Shown: positions 35,501 to 38,885 of the stretch, piece after piece
Numbering within the stretch: the first letter of the stretch is position 1
How the letters are laid out: every line of letters begins with the position of its first letter
DNA from: Tupaia tana
Taxonomy: Eukaryota; Chordata; Mammalia; Scandentia; Tupaiidae
DNA: 64,000 bases
Assembly (NCBI GenBank): GCA_026018925.1
Contig: JAKSZU010000016.1
Coordinates: forward strand, 11,812,940-11,876,939
Direction: 5' to 3'
The notes under the pieces: model-generated
What the model was told of the DNA's origin: nothing
What the model saw: only the letters and a program-made list of their open reading frames with translations
Database searches by the model: none
Program-made: the position numbers and the translations under genes

Positions 35501-37335
35501 CTAGAGTGTTTCTCAAGATTCTGGGTGTGGGACTCAAAAACTGCACAGGATCCAACCACGTTAACCACCACATTGCCAGCTGGCTTGTAAATATTCTTTG
35601 ATGGTGTAGCGATTATGTCACTGACTCCCACATGACCAAGTATAGTTTGAGTCCTGGACCTCGTCTTGGAGATTCAGTATTAATTGTCTAAGTACATCCT
35701 TGGTACTCAATAACAGAAATTGACTCAAAGCCAAACCATTTAAAATCTCCTTAGGAGGGGCCAGCAGGCAGAGTGGTGGTTAAGGCACTGGCCTCCCACG
35801 TGGTTCAAATCCCAGACACAGCAGCTTGAAAATCATGCCAGGCATGTGTGTGGAGTGCCCAAAATCTTGAGAGGAGAATGAAGGAGGAGGGATTGTGGTG
35901 TGGCCATCCTCTGTGAGGGATGATTTGTCACTTTCCTTCTCTATCTTTCACCAGTGAGCACACATACCTTATGGCAAAAACCTAAAACAAAGCAAAACAA
36001 AAACTCATTAGGAAGGTCTCAAGTGCCGAGTCACTATATTCCTATAGGACACTCCAATTAACAGTATACTGAAACTTAACATATCCCAAGTTATAAAATT
36101 CATGTGACTGTTCTAACAGCATTAGAATTTTTATTTTATTTTATTATCATTATTTTCAATTTTGCTATAAGATAGAGAGAGCAAGAGAACAGGAAAGTGA
36201 GAAAGCAAGCCTCCAGGTCTGGAACTCAAACCATGATCAGTCATGTGGGAGTCCAGTGCCTTAACCACATTGCCACCTGCCGGCCCCAGTCATTAGGATT
36301 TTTATATATCCATATATACTATAGAATCGTAATTTGACCATAGAATGACCTGGAATAAGTCTTTAGTTTTTAGATAAACTTTAGAAAGCAAACTGATTTC
36401 TTATGAGCTCTAAGCTTTAATTTTCTATTCTCTCCTATACTGACCTCATTCAATGAATCTTGCAGATTAGCAGAATTATAATATATAGCAGTAATATTGG
36501 CACATAACTATGTTATTAATTATAGGTTGAAAAATATAAGGAAATAATTCCTTGTGGACATACATGAAGAAGTAAAAAAGTAAAAGCAAAAACATCCTCT
36601 TTCATGTTTAACATCACTCAATGCTTATATTTCAAAACAGTTACAGAGCCAGCAGGTGGTGTGGTGGTGGTGAAGGCACTGGACTCCCACATGGCCAACC
36701 ACAATTCCCATTCTGAACCTGGTGGCTTGCTTTCTCACTTTCCTTCTCTCAGTCTTCCCTCTCTCTAGTAAAATTAAAAAAACATAATAATAAATAAAAT
36801 TGACTAAGTAATTCTTTAAAAAGTGAATAAATAAATAAAAAACAATCACAACATAGACAGTACCTCGGAATCCCAAGGCGATTCTGTATTCTCCTCTTCT
36901 CCTAATCCTAATGTGGACATCATATCTATAAAATATAGTCAAGGTATGTTACAGGATAACGTTTATTACTATAAATCTGAAATATGTATAGGAGTCTATA
37001 TCCATTCATAATATTTCAATGAAATCAAATAGCAAAAAAAATTCAGAGTGTTGAAGTAGATTCAAGAAGTTGGTAACATAAAGGAAGATAACAAAAGAAA
37101 AATATTTAAAAGAAATAGATGTCATATCTGGATCTGTATGTCTATTTTTAAAAATAAAACAGCATTGAAGCACAGAAATTTTTTTTCGGATTTCCACTAA
37201 CATACCATGTCTATCCTTTCTTTGCACTCGATCACCATGTGTCAAATTGTCATTCTTTGTTTGTTCTTGTGGAGCACTTTCAATAACATCAGTAACACTT
37301 TCTGTTTTTCCAATTGTTGGCACTGTTGCACCTTC
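2191..37335 (-). CDS. ANKRD26: ANKRD26 (ankyrin repeat domain 26), central part, 14 exons
   Basis: Exons in coding order: 37335-37206, 36925-36864, 34337-34244, 32193-32095, 31492-31464, 31364-31292, 24728-24477, 19005-18935, 17289-16186, 13541-13375, 10260-10093, 7597-7564, 7282-7153, 2404-2191. Each has an AG acceptor and GT donor, the phases join without a break, and the 2,627 nt encode 875 residues with no stop. The protein is acidic, low-complexity and charged, becoming coiled coil at the end. Segments such as [12 protein letters not shown] and ELSETKE match my memory of human ANKRD26 and its CCDC144 relatives. ANKRD26 is known as a centriole distal-appendage protein that anchors PIDD1; human 5'UTR mutations cause thrombocytopenia. 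The ankyrin repeats and promoter are not in the window (they would lie right of 64000), nor is the C-terminal coiled coil (left of 1). Intact phases argue for a live gene, but a paralogue or a recently truncated copy cannot be excluded. Confidence 0.83.
2511..2633 (+). mobile_element. mariner-like MITE, copy 1
   Basis: Terminal inverted repeats CTTCAAAAACTTCTTGGAAA and TTTTTCATGAACTTTTTGAAG flank GGATTTCAAAATTCTGGCACC...AAATAAACTCAT. About 120 bp. Confidence 0.62.
2630..2780 (+). repeat. L2-like fragment
   Basis: AAATGCTTATAGTGGAAGACAG, then GATTCCTGCTCTTGTTTAGC and TCTAGTGGAAAAGACAAATA follow the L2 consensus pattern. Confidence 0.45.
2955..3560 (+). mobile_element. L1M-like 5'UTR fragment
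   Basis: GCCAAGATGGAGTCACAGG, then AACAATTTTCGAGACAATG, then a tract ending AATAAATCATAAAAGCTAGA resemble old mammalian L1 5' regions as I remember them. No ORF is credible here. Confidence 0.5.
3844..4098 (+). mobile_element. tRNA-SINE, long form
   Basis: GGGACCAGCAGTTAGCGTAACGG; inserted in the mariner MITE, and its poly-A then received the APOOL retrocopy. Confidence 0.85.
4109..5464 (+). pseudogene. APOOL: APOOL (MICOS subunit MIC27) processed retrocopy
   Basis: Intronless copy of apolipoprotein O-like, an inner-membrane MICOS subunit (family knowledge). ATG at 4140 opens [20 protein letters not shown]; the protein stays collinear with APOOL to the usual C-terminus MYSTRS and stop at 4964-4966. 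A 17-nt tandem duplication around 4606-4639 (GTTCAGTCAGTA twice) shifts the frame after residue 157 or so and ends the first ORF at 4634; the second half reads on in another frame. The 3'UTR continues to AATAAA at 5429-5434 and poly-A from 5453. The 10-bp duplication AAGAGATATA lies at 4099-4108 and 5465-5474. It lies antisense in an ANKRD26 intron and is probably dead. Confidence 0.9.
5487..5662 (+). mobile_element. tRNA-SINE, short form
   Basis: GGCTGGCAGGCAACGTGGTGG, B box GGTTCGAGTCC, tail CTCTGGCCAAATTAAAATAAAT. Third layer of the nest at 3.8-5.7 kb. Confidence 0.8.
5829..6075 (+). mobile_element. tRNA-SINE, fourth family, with (CT)n
   Basis: GGGCTGCTCTGTGGTGCACTG head, GGATCCTATACAGTTCAATCC in the B-box position, pure CT run 6001-6040. 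Related to the copy at 39.26 kb. Confidence 0.5.
6105..6330 (+). mobile_element. tRNA-SINE, long form, older subtype
   Basis: GGGGTCAGCAAGTGGTGTGG; about 30 bp missing before the CCCTCCTAGGGGG box; tail ACTATAGCAAAAATCTCTC. Confidence 0.75.
6395..6540 (+). repeat. L2-like fragment
   Basis: AGTATTCCAGGAGAGGGAGATG, then GGGGAAAGGCACAGGAGAGA resembles the L2 segment with ATTCCAGGCAGAGGGAACAG. Confidence 0.3.
6550..6682 (+). mobile_element. tRNA-SINE, 5' truncated
   Basis: Starts at the B box (GGTTCAAGTCCCAGACC); tail mixes short-form CTTTCCCTCC with long-form GCCCTATAGTAAATTA. Confidence 0.65.
6685..6829 (-). mobile_element. tRNA-SINE, short form
   Basis: Minus-strand head GGGGCTGGCAGGTGGCATG at 6829; tail towards 6685. 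Confidence 0.8.
7153..7282 (-). CDS. ANKRD26: ANKRD26 exon (130 nt)
   Basis: Acceptor TGTTTATAG, donor GTAGGA. It encodes [20 protein letters not shown] through [11 protein letters not shown], phase 0 to 1. The [12 protein letters not shown] acidic motif is diagnostic of the ANKRD26/CCDC144 group. Confidence 0.85.
7564..7597 (-). CDS. ANKRD26: ANKRD26 micro-exon (34 nt)
   Basis: Acceptor poly-T then AG, donor GTATTG. It encodes (R)[11 protein letters not shown], phase 2 to 0. Without it, joining the flanking exons hits a stop within five codons. Confidence 0.72.
7655..7915 (-). mobile_element. tRNA-SINE, long form, diverged
   Basis: Minus-strand head TGGGACCAGCAGATGGTATAG at 7914; lies 60 bp upstream of the 34-nt micro-exon acceptor. 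Confidence 0.75.
7925..8181 (-). mobile_element. tRNA-SINE, long form
   Basis: Head GGGGCCAGCATGTAGCATGG at 8181, poly-T end at 7930. Same strand as, and next to, the copy at 7655. Confidence 0.75.
8335..8510 (+). mobile_element. tRNA-SINE, long form, internally deleted
   Basis: GGGGCCAGCAGGTAGCATGG; jumps from CCAGAGAGGAGA to TCTGGTGAGTGCACATGCC, losing about 80 bp. Confidence 0.7.
8608..8785 (+). mobile_element. tRNA-SINE, short form
   Basis: AGGCCGGCAGGTGGCATGGTGG; tail AAATAAAATAATTCTTAAAA. Confidence 0.8.
8800..9120. other. Intronic sequence, nothing recognised
   Basis: AT-rich, no repeat, exon or ORF that I can support. Confidence 0.6.
9124..9360 (+). mobile_element. tRNA-SINE, long form, deletion in A-box region
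   Basis: GGAGCCAGCAGGTAATATGGAGGATCC lacks about 18 bp between A box and stem; tail CCCTATAAAAAAAA. Confidence 0.7.
9405..9579 (-). mobile_element. tRNA-SINE, short form
   Basis: Minus-strand head GGGACCAGCAGGTGGCATGG; carries an ACACATGCACTCACC long-form remnant in its tail. Confidence 0.75.
10093..10260 (-). CDS. ANKRD26: ANKRD26 exon (168 nt)
   Basis: It encodes (S)[18 protein letters not shown] and ends [11 protein letters not shown] plus two bases, phase 2 to 2; donor GTAAAG. The acceptor (TTTAAAGTAG) was chosen from three nearby AG dinucleotides because it restores the phase. Confidence 0.78.
10391..10697 (+). pseudogene. COMMD6: COMMD6 processed retrocopy
   Basis: ATG at 10433, stop at 10688-10690: 85 codons, the full length of COMMD6, whose product is a COMM-domain NF-kappaB/Commander partner. 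It starts [17 protein letters not shown]; codon 18 is TAG where the family has Gln (CAG to TAG). The rest, including [20 protein letters not shown] and [14 protein letters not shown], is open. About 40 bp of GC-rich 5'UTR precede it. The 3'UTR is almost absent: 8 bp after the stop the sequence becomes a SINE tail. Confidence 0.88.
10699..10753 (+). mobile_element. tRNA-SINE tail fused to the COMMD6 retrocopy
   Basis: GCCTCTCTGGCAAGCACATG then CCTTATTGCAAAAAATCTCTC and an A-rich end, with no SINE head; directly follows the COMMD6 stop. Confidence 0.65.
10754..11032 (+). mobile_element. tRNA-SINE, long form
   Basis: GGGAACCAGCAGATGGCATAATAG; complete, tail CCCTATAGCAAAAATCTCTC. Confidence 0.8.
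11035..11795. other. Intronic sequence, nothing recognised
   Basis: AT-rich with short A runs; no ANKRD26 exon is needed here because the phases already join across it. Confidence 0.6.
11796..12047 (-). mobile_element. tRNA-SINE, long form
   Basis: Complete, head AGGACCAGCAGTTAGCGTAATG at 12047. GAAACAGCTTTCACTTT is duplicated at 11779 and 12048. Confidence 0.85.
12079..12275 (-). mobile_element. tRNA-SINE, long form, 5' truncated
   Basis: Poly-T 12080-12091; reading ends near the B box (GGTTCAAGTCCCAGATCTGG) at about 12260. A stray tail piece (ACTGTAGCAAAAAACCTCTC) follows at 12284 in plus orientation. Confidence 0.6.
12638..13166 (-). mobile_element. tRNA-SINE, long form (outer, split)
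   Basis: Tail half 12638-12817 and head half 13078-13166 (head AGGACCAGCAAGTGATATGG) are separated by a second SINE. A G-run and GA repeat occupy 12680-12710. Confidence 0.75.
12818..13077 (-). mobile_element. tRNA-SINE, long form (inner, nested)
   Basis: Complete young copy inside the outer SINE; CCGGCATGGTTTTT / CTGGCATGGTTTTT at its borders is the target duplication. Confidence 0.82.
13375..13541 (-). CDS. ANKRD26: ANKRD26 exon (167 nt)
   Basis: Acceptor CTCATTAAAG, donor GTAAGC. It encodes [20 protein letters not shown] and ends [10 protein letters not shown] plus two bases, phase 0 to 2. Matches the EEERKKHR...QQFP.KEN block of the family. Confidence 0.83.
13640..13865 (-). mobile_element. 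tRNA-SINE, long form
   Basis: Head TGGGACCAGCAGATGGCATAATG at 13864; lacks about 20 bp of the tail (GCTATAGGGCGC region). Confidence 0.78.
13866..14672. other. Intronic sequence, nothing recognised
   Basis: Ordinary AT-rich intron; possible old repeat debris around 14100-14340 without a clear family. Confidence 0.55.
14689..14955 (+). mobile_element. tRNA-SINE, long form, first of a stacked pair
   Basis: GGGACCAGCGGTTGGCGTAATGG; the B-box region carries an extra CACGGTTCG. Flanked by AAAATTCAGTATCCCT at 14673 and 14956. Confidence 0.85.
14972..15149 (+). mobile_element. tRNA-SINE, short form, second of a stacked pair
   Basis: TGGACCAGCAGGTGGCATGG; flanked by the same AAAATTCAGTATCCCT at 14956 and 15150. 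Confidence 0.85.
15494..15751 (-). mobile_element. tRNA-SINE, long form, older
   Basis: Poly-T 15495-15523; head GGGCCAGCACCTTGGCCTGG at 15750. Confidence 0.75.
16186..17289 (-). CDS. ANKRD26: ANKRD26 large exon (1,104 nt)
   Basis: It encodes 368 residues without a stop, phase 0 to 0. It starts [16 protein letters not shown] after acceptor ATTACTCAAG and ends [10 protein letters not shown] before donor GTAGAG. The in-frame GTAGAG is read through in a simple ORF, but the next exon ([14 protein letters not shown]) shows the splice here. The last 60 residues or so ([20 protein letters not shown]...) begin a heptad-like coiled coil. The middle is low-complexity and rich in Lys, Glu and Ser. This single exon carries the strongest evidence for selection on the frame in the window. 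Confidence 0.85.
17703..17872 (+). mobile_element. tRNA-SINE, short form, diverged
   Basis: GGAGGGAGGTGGTGTGGTGATT head, B box decayed to GGTTTGAGAACC; CTCTGGTCAAATTGAAAAT tail. Confidence 0.7.
17920..18095 (+). mobile_element. tRNA-SINE, short form
   Basis: GGGGACCAGCAGGTGGCGTTG; AAATAGTGAGCTCT repeated on both sides (17905, 18098). Confidence 0.82.
18110..18930. other. Intronic sequence, nothing recognised
   Basis: AT-rich, repeat-poor by eye, up to the donor of the 71-nt exon. Confidence 0.6.
18935..19005 (-). CDS. ANKRD26: ANKRD26 exon (71 nt)
   Basis: Acceptor TTGTCAACAG, donor GTATGG. It encodes [18 protein letters not shown] and ends KKKLK, phase 1 to 0. An acidic Glu-rich stretch typical of the family. 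Confidence 0.8.
19110..19303 (-). mobile_element. tRNA-SINE, long form, internal deletion
   Basis: Poly-T with GTTTGTTTG at 19110-19140; 60-70 bp between the GGGGGGGAT box and GTTTAAGCC are absent. TCAGTTGAAAGTTTT is duplicated at 19098 and 19307. Confidence 0.78.
19593..19875 (-). mobile_element. tRNA-SINE, long form, with (ATT)n
   Basis: (ATT)n at 19593-19615 lies at its poly-A end. CACTTTTGTCATTATTA duplicated at 19582 and 19877. High CpG content: young. Confidence 0.82.
20118..20278 (-). mobile_element. tRNA-SINE, short form
   Basis: Head GGGGCCAGCAGGTGGTGTGG at 20278. TATTTTTCTACTG(T/C)ATCTTT duplicated on both sides. Confidence 0.82.
20432..20749 (+). repeat. L2-like fragment, host of the HAL1 insertion
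   Basis: GAGCTGGGCATTCGAGTATAGA, GAATGGCTTCTCTAGAAATAA and a terminal AAGTCAGGACCAGAAAGCCTT follow the order of L2 3' sequence. HAL1 inserted at its right end. Confidence 0.5.
20761..22530 (+). mobile_element. HAL1-type element: L1-derived, ORF1 only, full length with TSD
   Basis: An 11-bp duplication AAGATACTTAA at 20750-20760 and 22531-22541 bounds a 1.77-kb element: a 200-bp 5'UTR, one ORF1-like frame (20960-21958), a 570-bp 3'UTR with a purine-rich GGAGGGTGGGAAGGG tract, and an A-rich end. No ORF2 or reverse transcriptase sequence is present, and the duplication shows this is how it inserted. That is the layout of half-L1 (HAL1) elements, which use L1 ORF2p in trans. Confidence 0.85.
20960..21958 (+). 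pseudogene. LINE ORF1p (HAL1), one nonsense codon
   Basis: 332 codons in one frame, interrupted only by TAA at 21278-21280 (codon 107). Order: basic N-terminus ([20 protein letters not shown]), long coiled coil (residues about 35-155), RRM-like domain from residue 164 ([14 protein letters not shown]), then the C-terminal domain with [10 protein letters not shown] (266-275) and [12 protein letters not shown]. These are hallmarks of L1 ORF1p, a trimeric RNA chaperone. A single lesion suggests a fairly young insertion. Confidence 0.88.
22545..22724 (-). mobile_element. tRNA-SINE, short form
   Basis: Head GGGCTGGCAGGTGGCATGG at 22723; sits immediately after the 3' target duplication of the HAL1 element. 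Confidence 0.8.
22730..23550. other. Intronic sequence, nothing recognised
   Basis: No coding or repeat signature that I can name; 77-codon and shorter ORFs are chance. Confidence 0.55.
23555..23977 (+). mobile_element. hAT-like non-autonomous DNA transposon
   Basis: Starts CAGCAGTCCCCAAC and ends with the imperfect inverse GTTTGGAGACCCTGCTG. The interior has the CTAGTGGAAGACAATCC and GGTCCGTGGCCCA blocks of a common mammalian hAT-type MITE. Flanking 8-mers do not match, so the target duplication has decayed. Small ORFs inside are chance. Confidence 0.5.
24477..24728 (-). CDS. ANKRD26: ANKRD26 exon (252 nt)
   Basis: Acceptor TTGCTTTCAG, donor GTAATA. The open frame runs from [20 protein letters not shown] through [16 protein letters not shown] to LPDNKESKK, phase 1 to 1. 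The segment [20 protein letters not shown] resembles the ANKRD26 family. A Met at 24747 lies in the intron and is not a start. Confidence 0.82.
25005..25251 (-). mobile_element. tRNA-SINE, long form
   Basis: Head GAGACCAGCAGATGGCGTAATG at 25251; 4-5 bp missing at GTCGAC...GTGGG. CACTAAGCAATTTCTTTCTCT / CACAATTTCTTTTTAC may be the duplication. Confidence 0.8.
25255..25920. other. Intronic sequence, nothing recognised
   Basis: AT-rich; no features beyond short homopolymers. Confidence 0.6.
25925..26180 (+). mobile_element. tRNA-SINE, long form
   Basis: TGGGACCAGCAAATGGTGTAATGG; AAAGACTATGCCTTA duplicated at 25909 and 26180. Confidence 0.83.
26220..26402 (+). mobile_element. tRNA-SINE, short form
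   Basis: GGCAGCCTGCAGGTGGCATGG; AAACTGCCTAATT and AAACTGGCTAATT flank it. Confidence 0.8.
26405..26995. other. Intronic sequence, nothing recognised
   Basis: Includes CACACACAGACATG-like simple sequence near 26900; no exon-like segment in phase. Confidence 0.55.
27000..27420. other. Moderately GC intronic stretch, origin unclear
   Basis: Two overlapping minus-strand frames ([35 protein letters not shown]) are open but unlike anything I know. It could belong with the neighbouring 27.7-28.3 kb segment, split by the SINE at 27422. Confidence 0.25.
27422..27672 (+). mobile_element. tRNA-SINE, short form, expanded CT tract
   Basis: GGGGGCCAGCAGGTGGCATGG; (CT)/(CGCT) run 27504-27550 splits the CTGGCAGCTTG box, which appears twice (27495, 27551). 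Confidence 0.8.
27684..27804 (-). other. Unrecognised short ORF with exon-like end
   Basis: ATG at 27804 in a good context (GACCACCATGG) opens [20 protein letters not shown] and continues to PEFGGCNYK, where AAAG|GTGATC could be a donor (27690). I do not recognise the protein. It is not ANKRD26: the exons either side already join in phase (…[11 protein letters not shown]…). It could be a first exon, an old retrocopy or chance. A SINE lies just downstream on the gene-like strand. Confidence 0.3.
27840..28325. other. GC- and CpG-rich segment, promoter-like or old CpG island
   Basis: About 480 bp with clustered CpGs (CACAGCGCGTGCCCGCGCG, ACCGCGCAGGGGCGCCC) in an otherwise AT-rich intron. On the minus strand GGATAAAAAGC is followed by the ORF at 27804. 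Overlapping ORFs on both strands are a by-product of base composition. No SINE or other known repeat seen inside it. Confidence 0.4.
28360..28500 (+). repeat. (TTTA)n-rich low-complexity tract
   Basis: Repeated TTTATTTATTTA with TTTAGCCTGACTTC inserts, ending at the poly-T of the next SINE; probably grown from its A-rich tail. Confidence 0.7.
28497..28749 (-). mobile_element. tRNA-SINE, long form
   Basis: Head AGGGCCAGCAAATGGCCTGG at 28749; B-box region disrupted (GGTTCACAGCATACTTCAAG). Confidence 0.75.
28771..29030 (+). mobile_element. tRNA-SINE, long form, lacks first bases
   Basis: Starts ACAGCAGATGGTATAATGG without GGGACC; AATTAAATATGCATA and AATTTAAATATACA flank it. Confidence 0.78.
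29470..29731 (-). mobile_element. tRNA-SINE, long form, older
   Basis: Head GGGCCAGCAGATGGTGTAGTGG at 29730; tail TCTTAGGATGTGTGTGG. Confidence 0.75.
29870..30315 (+). mobile_element. tRNA-SINE, short form (outer, split)
   Basis: GGAGCTGGCAAGTAGTGTGGTGG to TCAAATTTAAAAATGA (30002), resuming AAATTTAAAAATGATAATAA at 30264. The middle is a nested long-form copy. Confidence 0.8.
30004..30263 (+). mobile_element. tRNA-SINE, long form (inner), CpG-rich and young
   Basis: GGGAACCAGCAGTTAGCGTAATGG; AAATTTAAAAATGA is the duplicated target within the outer SINE tail. Very close to the copies inside the satellite. Confidence 0.85.
30330..30500 (+). mobile_element. tRNA-SINE, short form
   Basis: GGGGCCAACAGGTGGCATGGTGC; CT run 30415-30440. 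Confidence 0.8.
30505..31290. other. Intronic sequence, nothing recognised
   Basis: AT-rich with a short ACACACGCACACGTGTATAC palindromic stretch near 30822; otherwise plain intron. Confidence 0.55.
31292..31364 (-). CDS. ANKRD26: ANKRD26 exon (73 nt)
   Basis: Acceptor CCTATTCAG, donor GTAAAT. It encodes [19 protein letters not shown] and ends TPRS plus one base, phase 0 to 1. Confidence 0.77.
31464..31492 (-). CDS. ANKRD26: ANKRD26 micro-exon (29 nt)
   Basis: Acceptor CTTTTTAG, donor GTAATA. It encodes only (E)SPAKSSPLM, phase 1 to 0, and is required to keep the frame between the exons on each side (AHM-E-SPAK...SPLM-PTLEM). It lies 99 bp from the next exon. Confidence 0.72.
32095..32193 (-). 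CDS. ANKRD26: ANKRD26 exon (99 nt)
   Basis: Acceptor TTTCTTAG, donor GTATGG. It encodes [20 protein letters not shown] and ends PVAHM plus one base, phase 1 to 1. Confidence 0.78.
32332..32620 (-). mobile_element. tRNA-SINE, long form, with internal (CA)n
   Basis: Head GGGACCAGCAGTTGGTGTAATG at 32618. The GCGTGTGCGTGCG box has expanded to a CA run at 32484-32520. AACAATTTAG duplicated (32321, 32620). Confidence 0.83.
32625..33105. other. Intronic sequence, nothing recognised
   Basis: Plain intron between a SINE and the HAL1 3' end; no in-phase exon. Confidence 0.55.
33108..33330 (-). mobile_element. HAL1/L1 3' end, 5' truncated
   Basis: Read on the minus strand it aligns by eye with the 3'UTR of the 20.8-22.5 kb element: GTGGGAAGAGGGTGGGAAATGG, then a block ending TTTTGTGTGCTGTAATG (there TTTTGTATGCTGTGATG), then an A-rich end. 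Confidence 0.68.
33335..33940. other. Intronic sequence, pyrimidine-rich
   Basis: Long C/T-rich stretches (33620-33730) give chance ORFs of 70-90 codons; no conserved feature seen. Confidence 0.5.
33941..34204 (+). mobile_element. tRNA-SINE, long form
   Basis: GGGACCAGCAGTTAGCGTAATGG; ends 40 bp before an ANKRD26 donor (34243). ACATTCTAT(C) / AAATTCTATTG flank. Confidence 0.85.
34244..34337 (-). CDS. ANKRD26: ANKRD26 exon (94 nt)
   Basis: Acceptor AATTTTAACAG, donor GTAAGA. It encodes [20 protein letters not shown] and on to NEHLE, phase 0 to 1. Confidence 0.78.
34340..34683. other. Intronic sequence, nothing recognised
   Basis: AT-rich, follows the 94-nt exon acceptor; ends in an ATATATACATATACATAAA run. 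Confidence 0.55.
34684..34880 (+). mobile_element. tRNA-SINE, short form
   Basis: TGGTGCCAGCAGGTGGTATGG; tail is hybrid (CTTCTGGTGAGCACATG then AAATAAAATATAATTC). Confidence 0.78.
34938..35200 (-). mobile_element. tRNA-SINE, long form, older
   Basis: Head AGGGCCAGCCAAGTGACAGG at 35199; B box decayed. Confidence 0.72.
35344..35586 (-). mobile_element. tRNA-SINE, long form, diverged
   Basis: TTGTCAGAAGGCTCATGTGCTC tail region; head near 35586 (GCCAGCTGGCAATGTGGTGG). Confidence 0.65.
35593..35672 (+). mobile_element. tRNA-SINE fragment (tRNA part only)
   Basis: GATGGTGTAGCGATTATGTCAC...TTTGAGTCCTGGACCTCG; both ends missing. Confidence 0.6.
35757..36000 (+). mobile_element. tRNA-SINE, long form, older
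   Basis: GGGGCCAGCAGGCAGAGTGG; lacks the stem before the B box (CGTGGTTCAAATCCC); tail CCTTATGGCAAAAACC. Confidence 0.78.
36126..36289 (-). mobile_element. tRNA-SINE, short form
   Basis: Head TGGGGCCGGCAGGTGGCAATG at 36289; CATTAGAATTTTTAT / CATTAGGATTTTTAT duplicated at its borders. Confidence 0.82.
36645..36843 (+). mobile_element. tRNA-SINE, short form
   Basis: GAGCCAGCAGGTGGTGTGGTGGTGG with a GTG slip; tail ends 20 bp from an ANKRD26 donor (36863). Confidence 0.8.
36864..36925 (-). CDS. ANKRD26: ANKRD26 exon (62 nt)
   Basis: Acceptor ATTTTATAG, donor GTACTG. After completing the split Asp codon it reads [20 protein letters not shown], phase 1 to 0. Too short to stand out as an ORF; found by phase and family resemblance. 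Confidence 0.78.
37206..37335 (-). CDS. ANKRD26: ANKRD26 exon, first visible (130 nt)
   Basis: Acceptor TTTTTAATAG, donor GTATGT. It encodes [17 protein letters not shown] and ends VQRKDRH, phase 0 to 1. It is the most 5' exon I can find; from here to the satellite array (4.6 kb) only repeats and non-coding sequence follow. Confidence 0.8.
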
Positions 37336-37339
37336 CTAT

Positions 37340-37640
37340 TAAAAACAAAACAAAACAAAAACAAAAAACAACAAACTTCAGAAAACATTACAAGCAGGTG
37401 CCACATAAGCTGTCTCAGTTAACAAATTGTATATACAACAACGGTCCCCTAAGGAGCACACAGGCCTTGTCATGTCTGGGTGTGGTAGGCTGCACCACCG
37501 AGGGCTGTATAAGTATATTCTCTACTATTCACACAATGAAGGAACTGCCTAACAACCCACTTCTCACAACACATCCCCATCATTAAGCAATGTACAGCCG
37601 TGTATTCTGTTCACACTGACCTGCTCACTCAATCCATTCG
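37340..37640. other. Intron upstream of the first visible exon, nothing recognised
   Basis: (AAAAC)n-like run at 37342-37370, then ordinary sequence. I looked here for another ANKRD26 exon and found none in phase. Confidence 0.5.
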
Positions 37641-37644
37641 TAAG

Positions 37645-38075
37645 ATCATAAACACTTACTGTATTTAATAAGTCATAGGCACTATCCTGGGAAAAGCTGA
37701 AAATTTAAACACAAGACAATTCTGCTCTATATTCAAGTGGGGGCAGAGATATATGAAAACAAGTAAGAATGGCAAAGTATAATTCATTAGTTCTACAGCT
37801 GAAGGGAACAAAGTACAGTAAGGGCACAAAGGAGAGGACAGTTAGTTCTTGCCAGGAAGCTCAGGAAATGCTGCAAAGATAGTCCCTATTTTGAAAGATA
37901 GACTAAGTGGGAGGGGCAAAAAGGGCATTCTAGATAAGGCAGCATGAGCCAATGGATGAGGCACGAAACTACACAGCAAATGAGGGACACCAAAGTAATG
38001 TGGCAAAACTGGGACACAGTTACTGGGAATGGAAAGGAGAGAGAACACAGGAATAAGCCATGAAAGACATGTCGC
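37645..38075 (+). repeat. L2-like fragment
   Basis: Starts CATAAACACTTACTGTATTT, then CATAGGCACTATCCTGGG, later GGGCATTCTAGATAAGGCAG and ACAGTTACTGGGAATGG, as in L2 3' ends. No coding potential. Confidence 0.5.
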
Positions 38076-38173
38076 ATGAGAATGGGAACGTTCCCCTCAC
38101 ATAATGGGGATCCACACAGTAAGCAGATGAGGGACTTCATTGCAAATACGTGTGTGTGTGTGTGGGGGGGGGG

Positions 38174-38298
38174 GTCTCCAAAAAATTCTTGGAAAATGGG
38201 TATTACAAAAAAACTATGCATGGATTTCAAAATTTGTTGGCACCAACATAAACTCATCCTTTAATTTTACTTCCCATGAACTTTGTTCAAGTCGCTTC
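38174..38298 (+). mobile_element. mariner-like MITE, copy 3
   Basis: TCTCCAAAAAATTCTTGGAAAA at the left, CCCATGAACTTTGTTCAAGTC at the right, and the same core GGATTTCAAAATTTGTTGGCACC. A GT/G-run lies just left (38149-38173). Confidence 0.6.
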
Positions 38299-38329
38299 CA
38301 GAAAACCTCTCTAAATACACCTGCATGTG

Positions 38330-38460
38330 GGTGTCCATGATCTGAGCTTGTTGACTCTAGAGGTGGATCGTGGAGTCAGGACCCATGTCAGTGTTGCTGT
38401 TCCTCTGTCTGTCTCTCTGTGTTTCTCTCATTCATGGAATAAATAATAAAATAAAAATGA
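38330..38460 (+). repeat. SINE-tail-like fragment
   Basis: CTCTGTCTGTCTCTCTGTG then AATAAATAATAAAATAAAAA; CATGATCTGA and AATGATCTCA flank it. Confidence 0.4.
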
Positions 38461-38464
38461 TCTC

Positions 38465-38692
38465 AGGCCCAGCTACAGTGGTGTAGTCGGTAGGATACCT
38501 ACCACTGCATGATACTACATAAGAGGCCTGGGTTTGGATCCTGGGTGGACATAAATGCACAAGCTGTGCCTACATGCATCCGTAATCCTGGCTGGCAGAA
38601 GGGGAAGGGAGGAATAACGCATTGTGTTGAGACACTGTCAGGTAACTCCTTTCCTTCTCACTCTCTCTTCTCGTAAAAGAAATACATTCTTT
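38465..38692 (+). mobile_element. tRNA-SINE, third family
   Basis: GGCCCAGCTACAGTGGTGTAG head, GGTTTGGATCC B box, CTACATGCATCCGTAATCC interior, ends AAATACATTCTTTAAAAATTC. Same group as the copy at 1.0 kb. Confidence 0.6.
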
Positions 38693-38706
38693 AAAAATTC
38701 ATCTTG

Positions 38707-38871
38707 AGGGGCCGGCAGGTGGCATAGTGGTTAAAGGTGCTAGATTCCCACAGGTAGTTGATCACAGTTCAAGTCCCAGATCTGGCAGCTTGCTTTCTCC
38801 CTTTCCCTTTCTCTCTCTGGTCAAAATGAAAAATAATAATAAATGGAATTAAATAAATAAATAATTCTTTA
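38707..38871 (+). mobile_element. tRNA-SINE, short form, stacked pair
   Basis: GGGGCCGGCAGGTGGCATAG; flanked by AAAAATTCATCTTG at 38693 and 38872. Confidence 0.83.
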
Positions 38872-38885
38872 AAAAATTCATCTTG

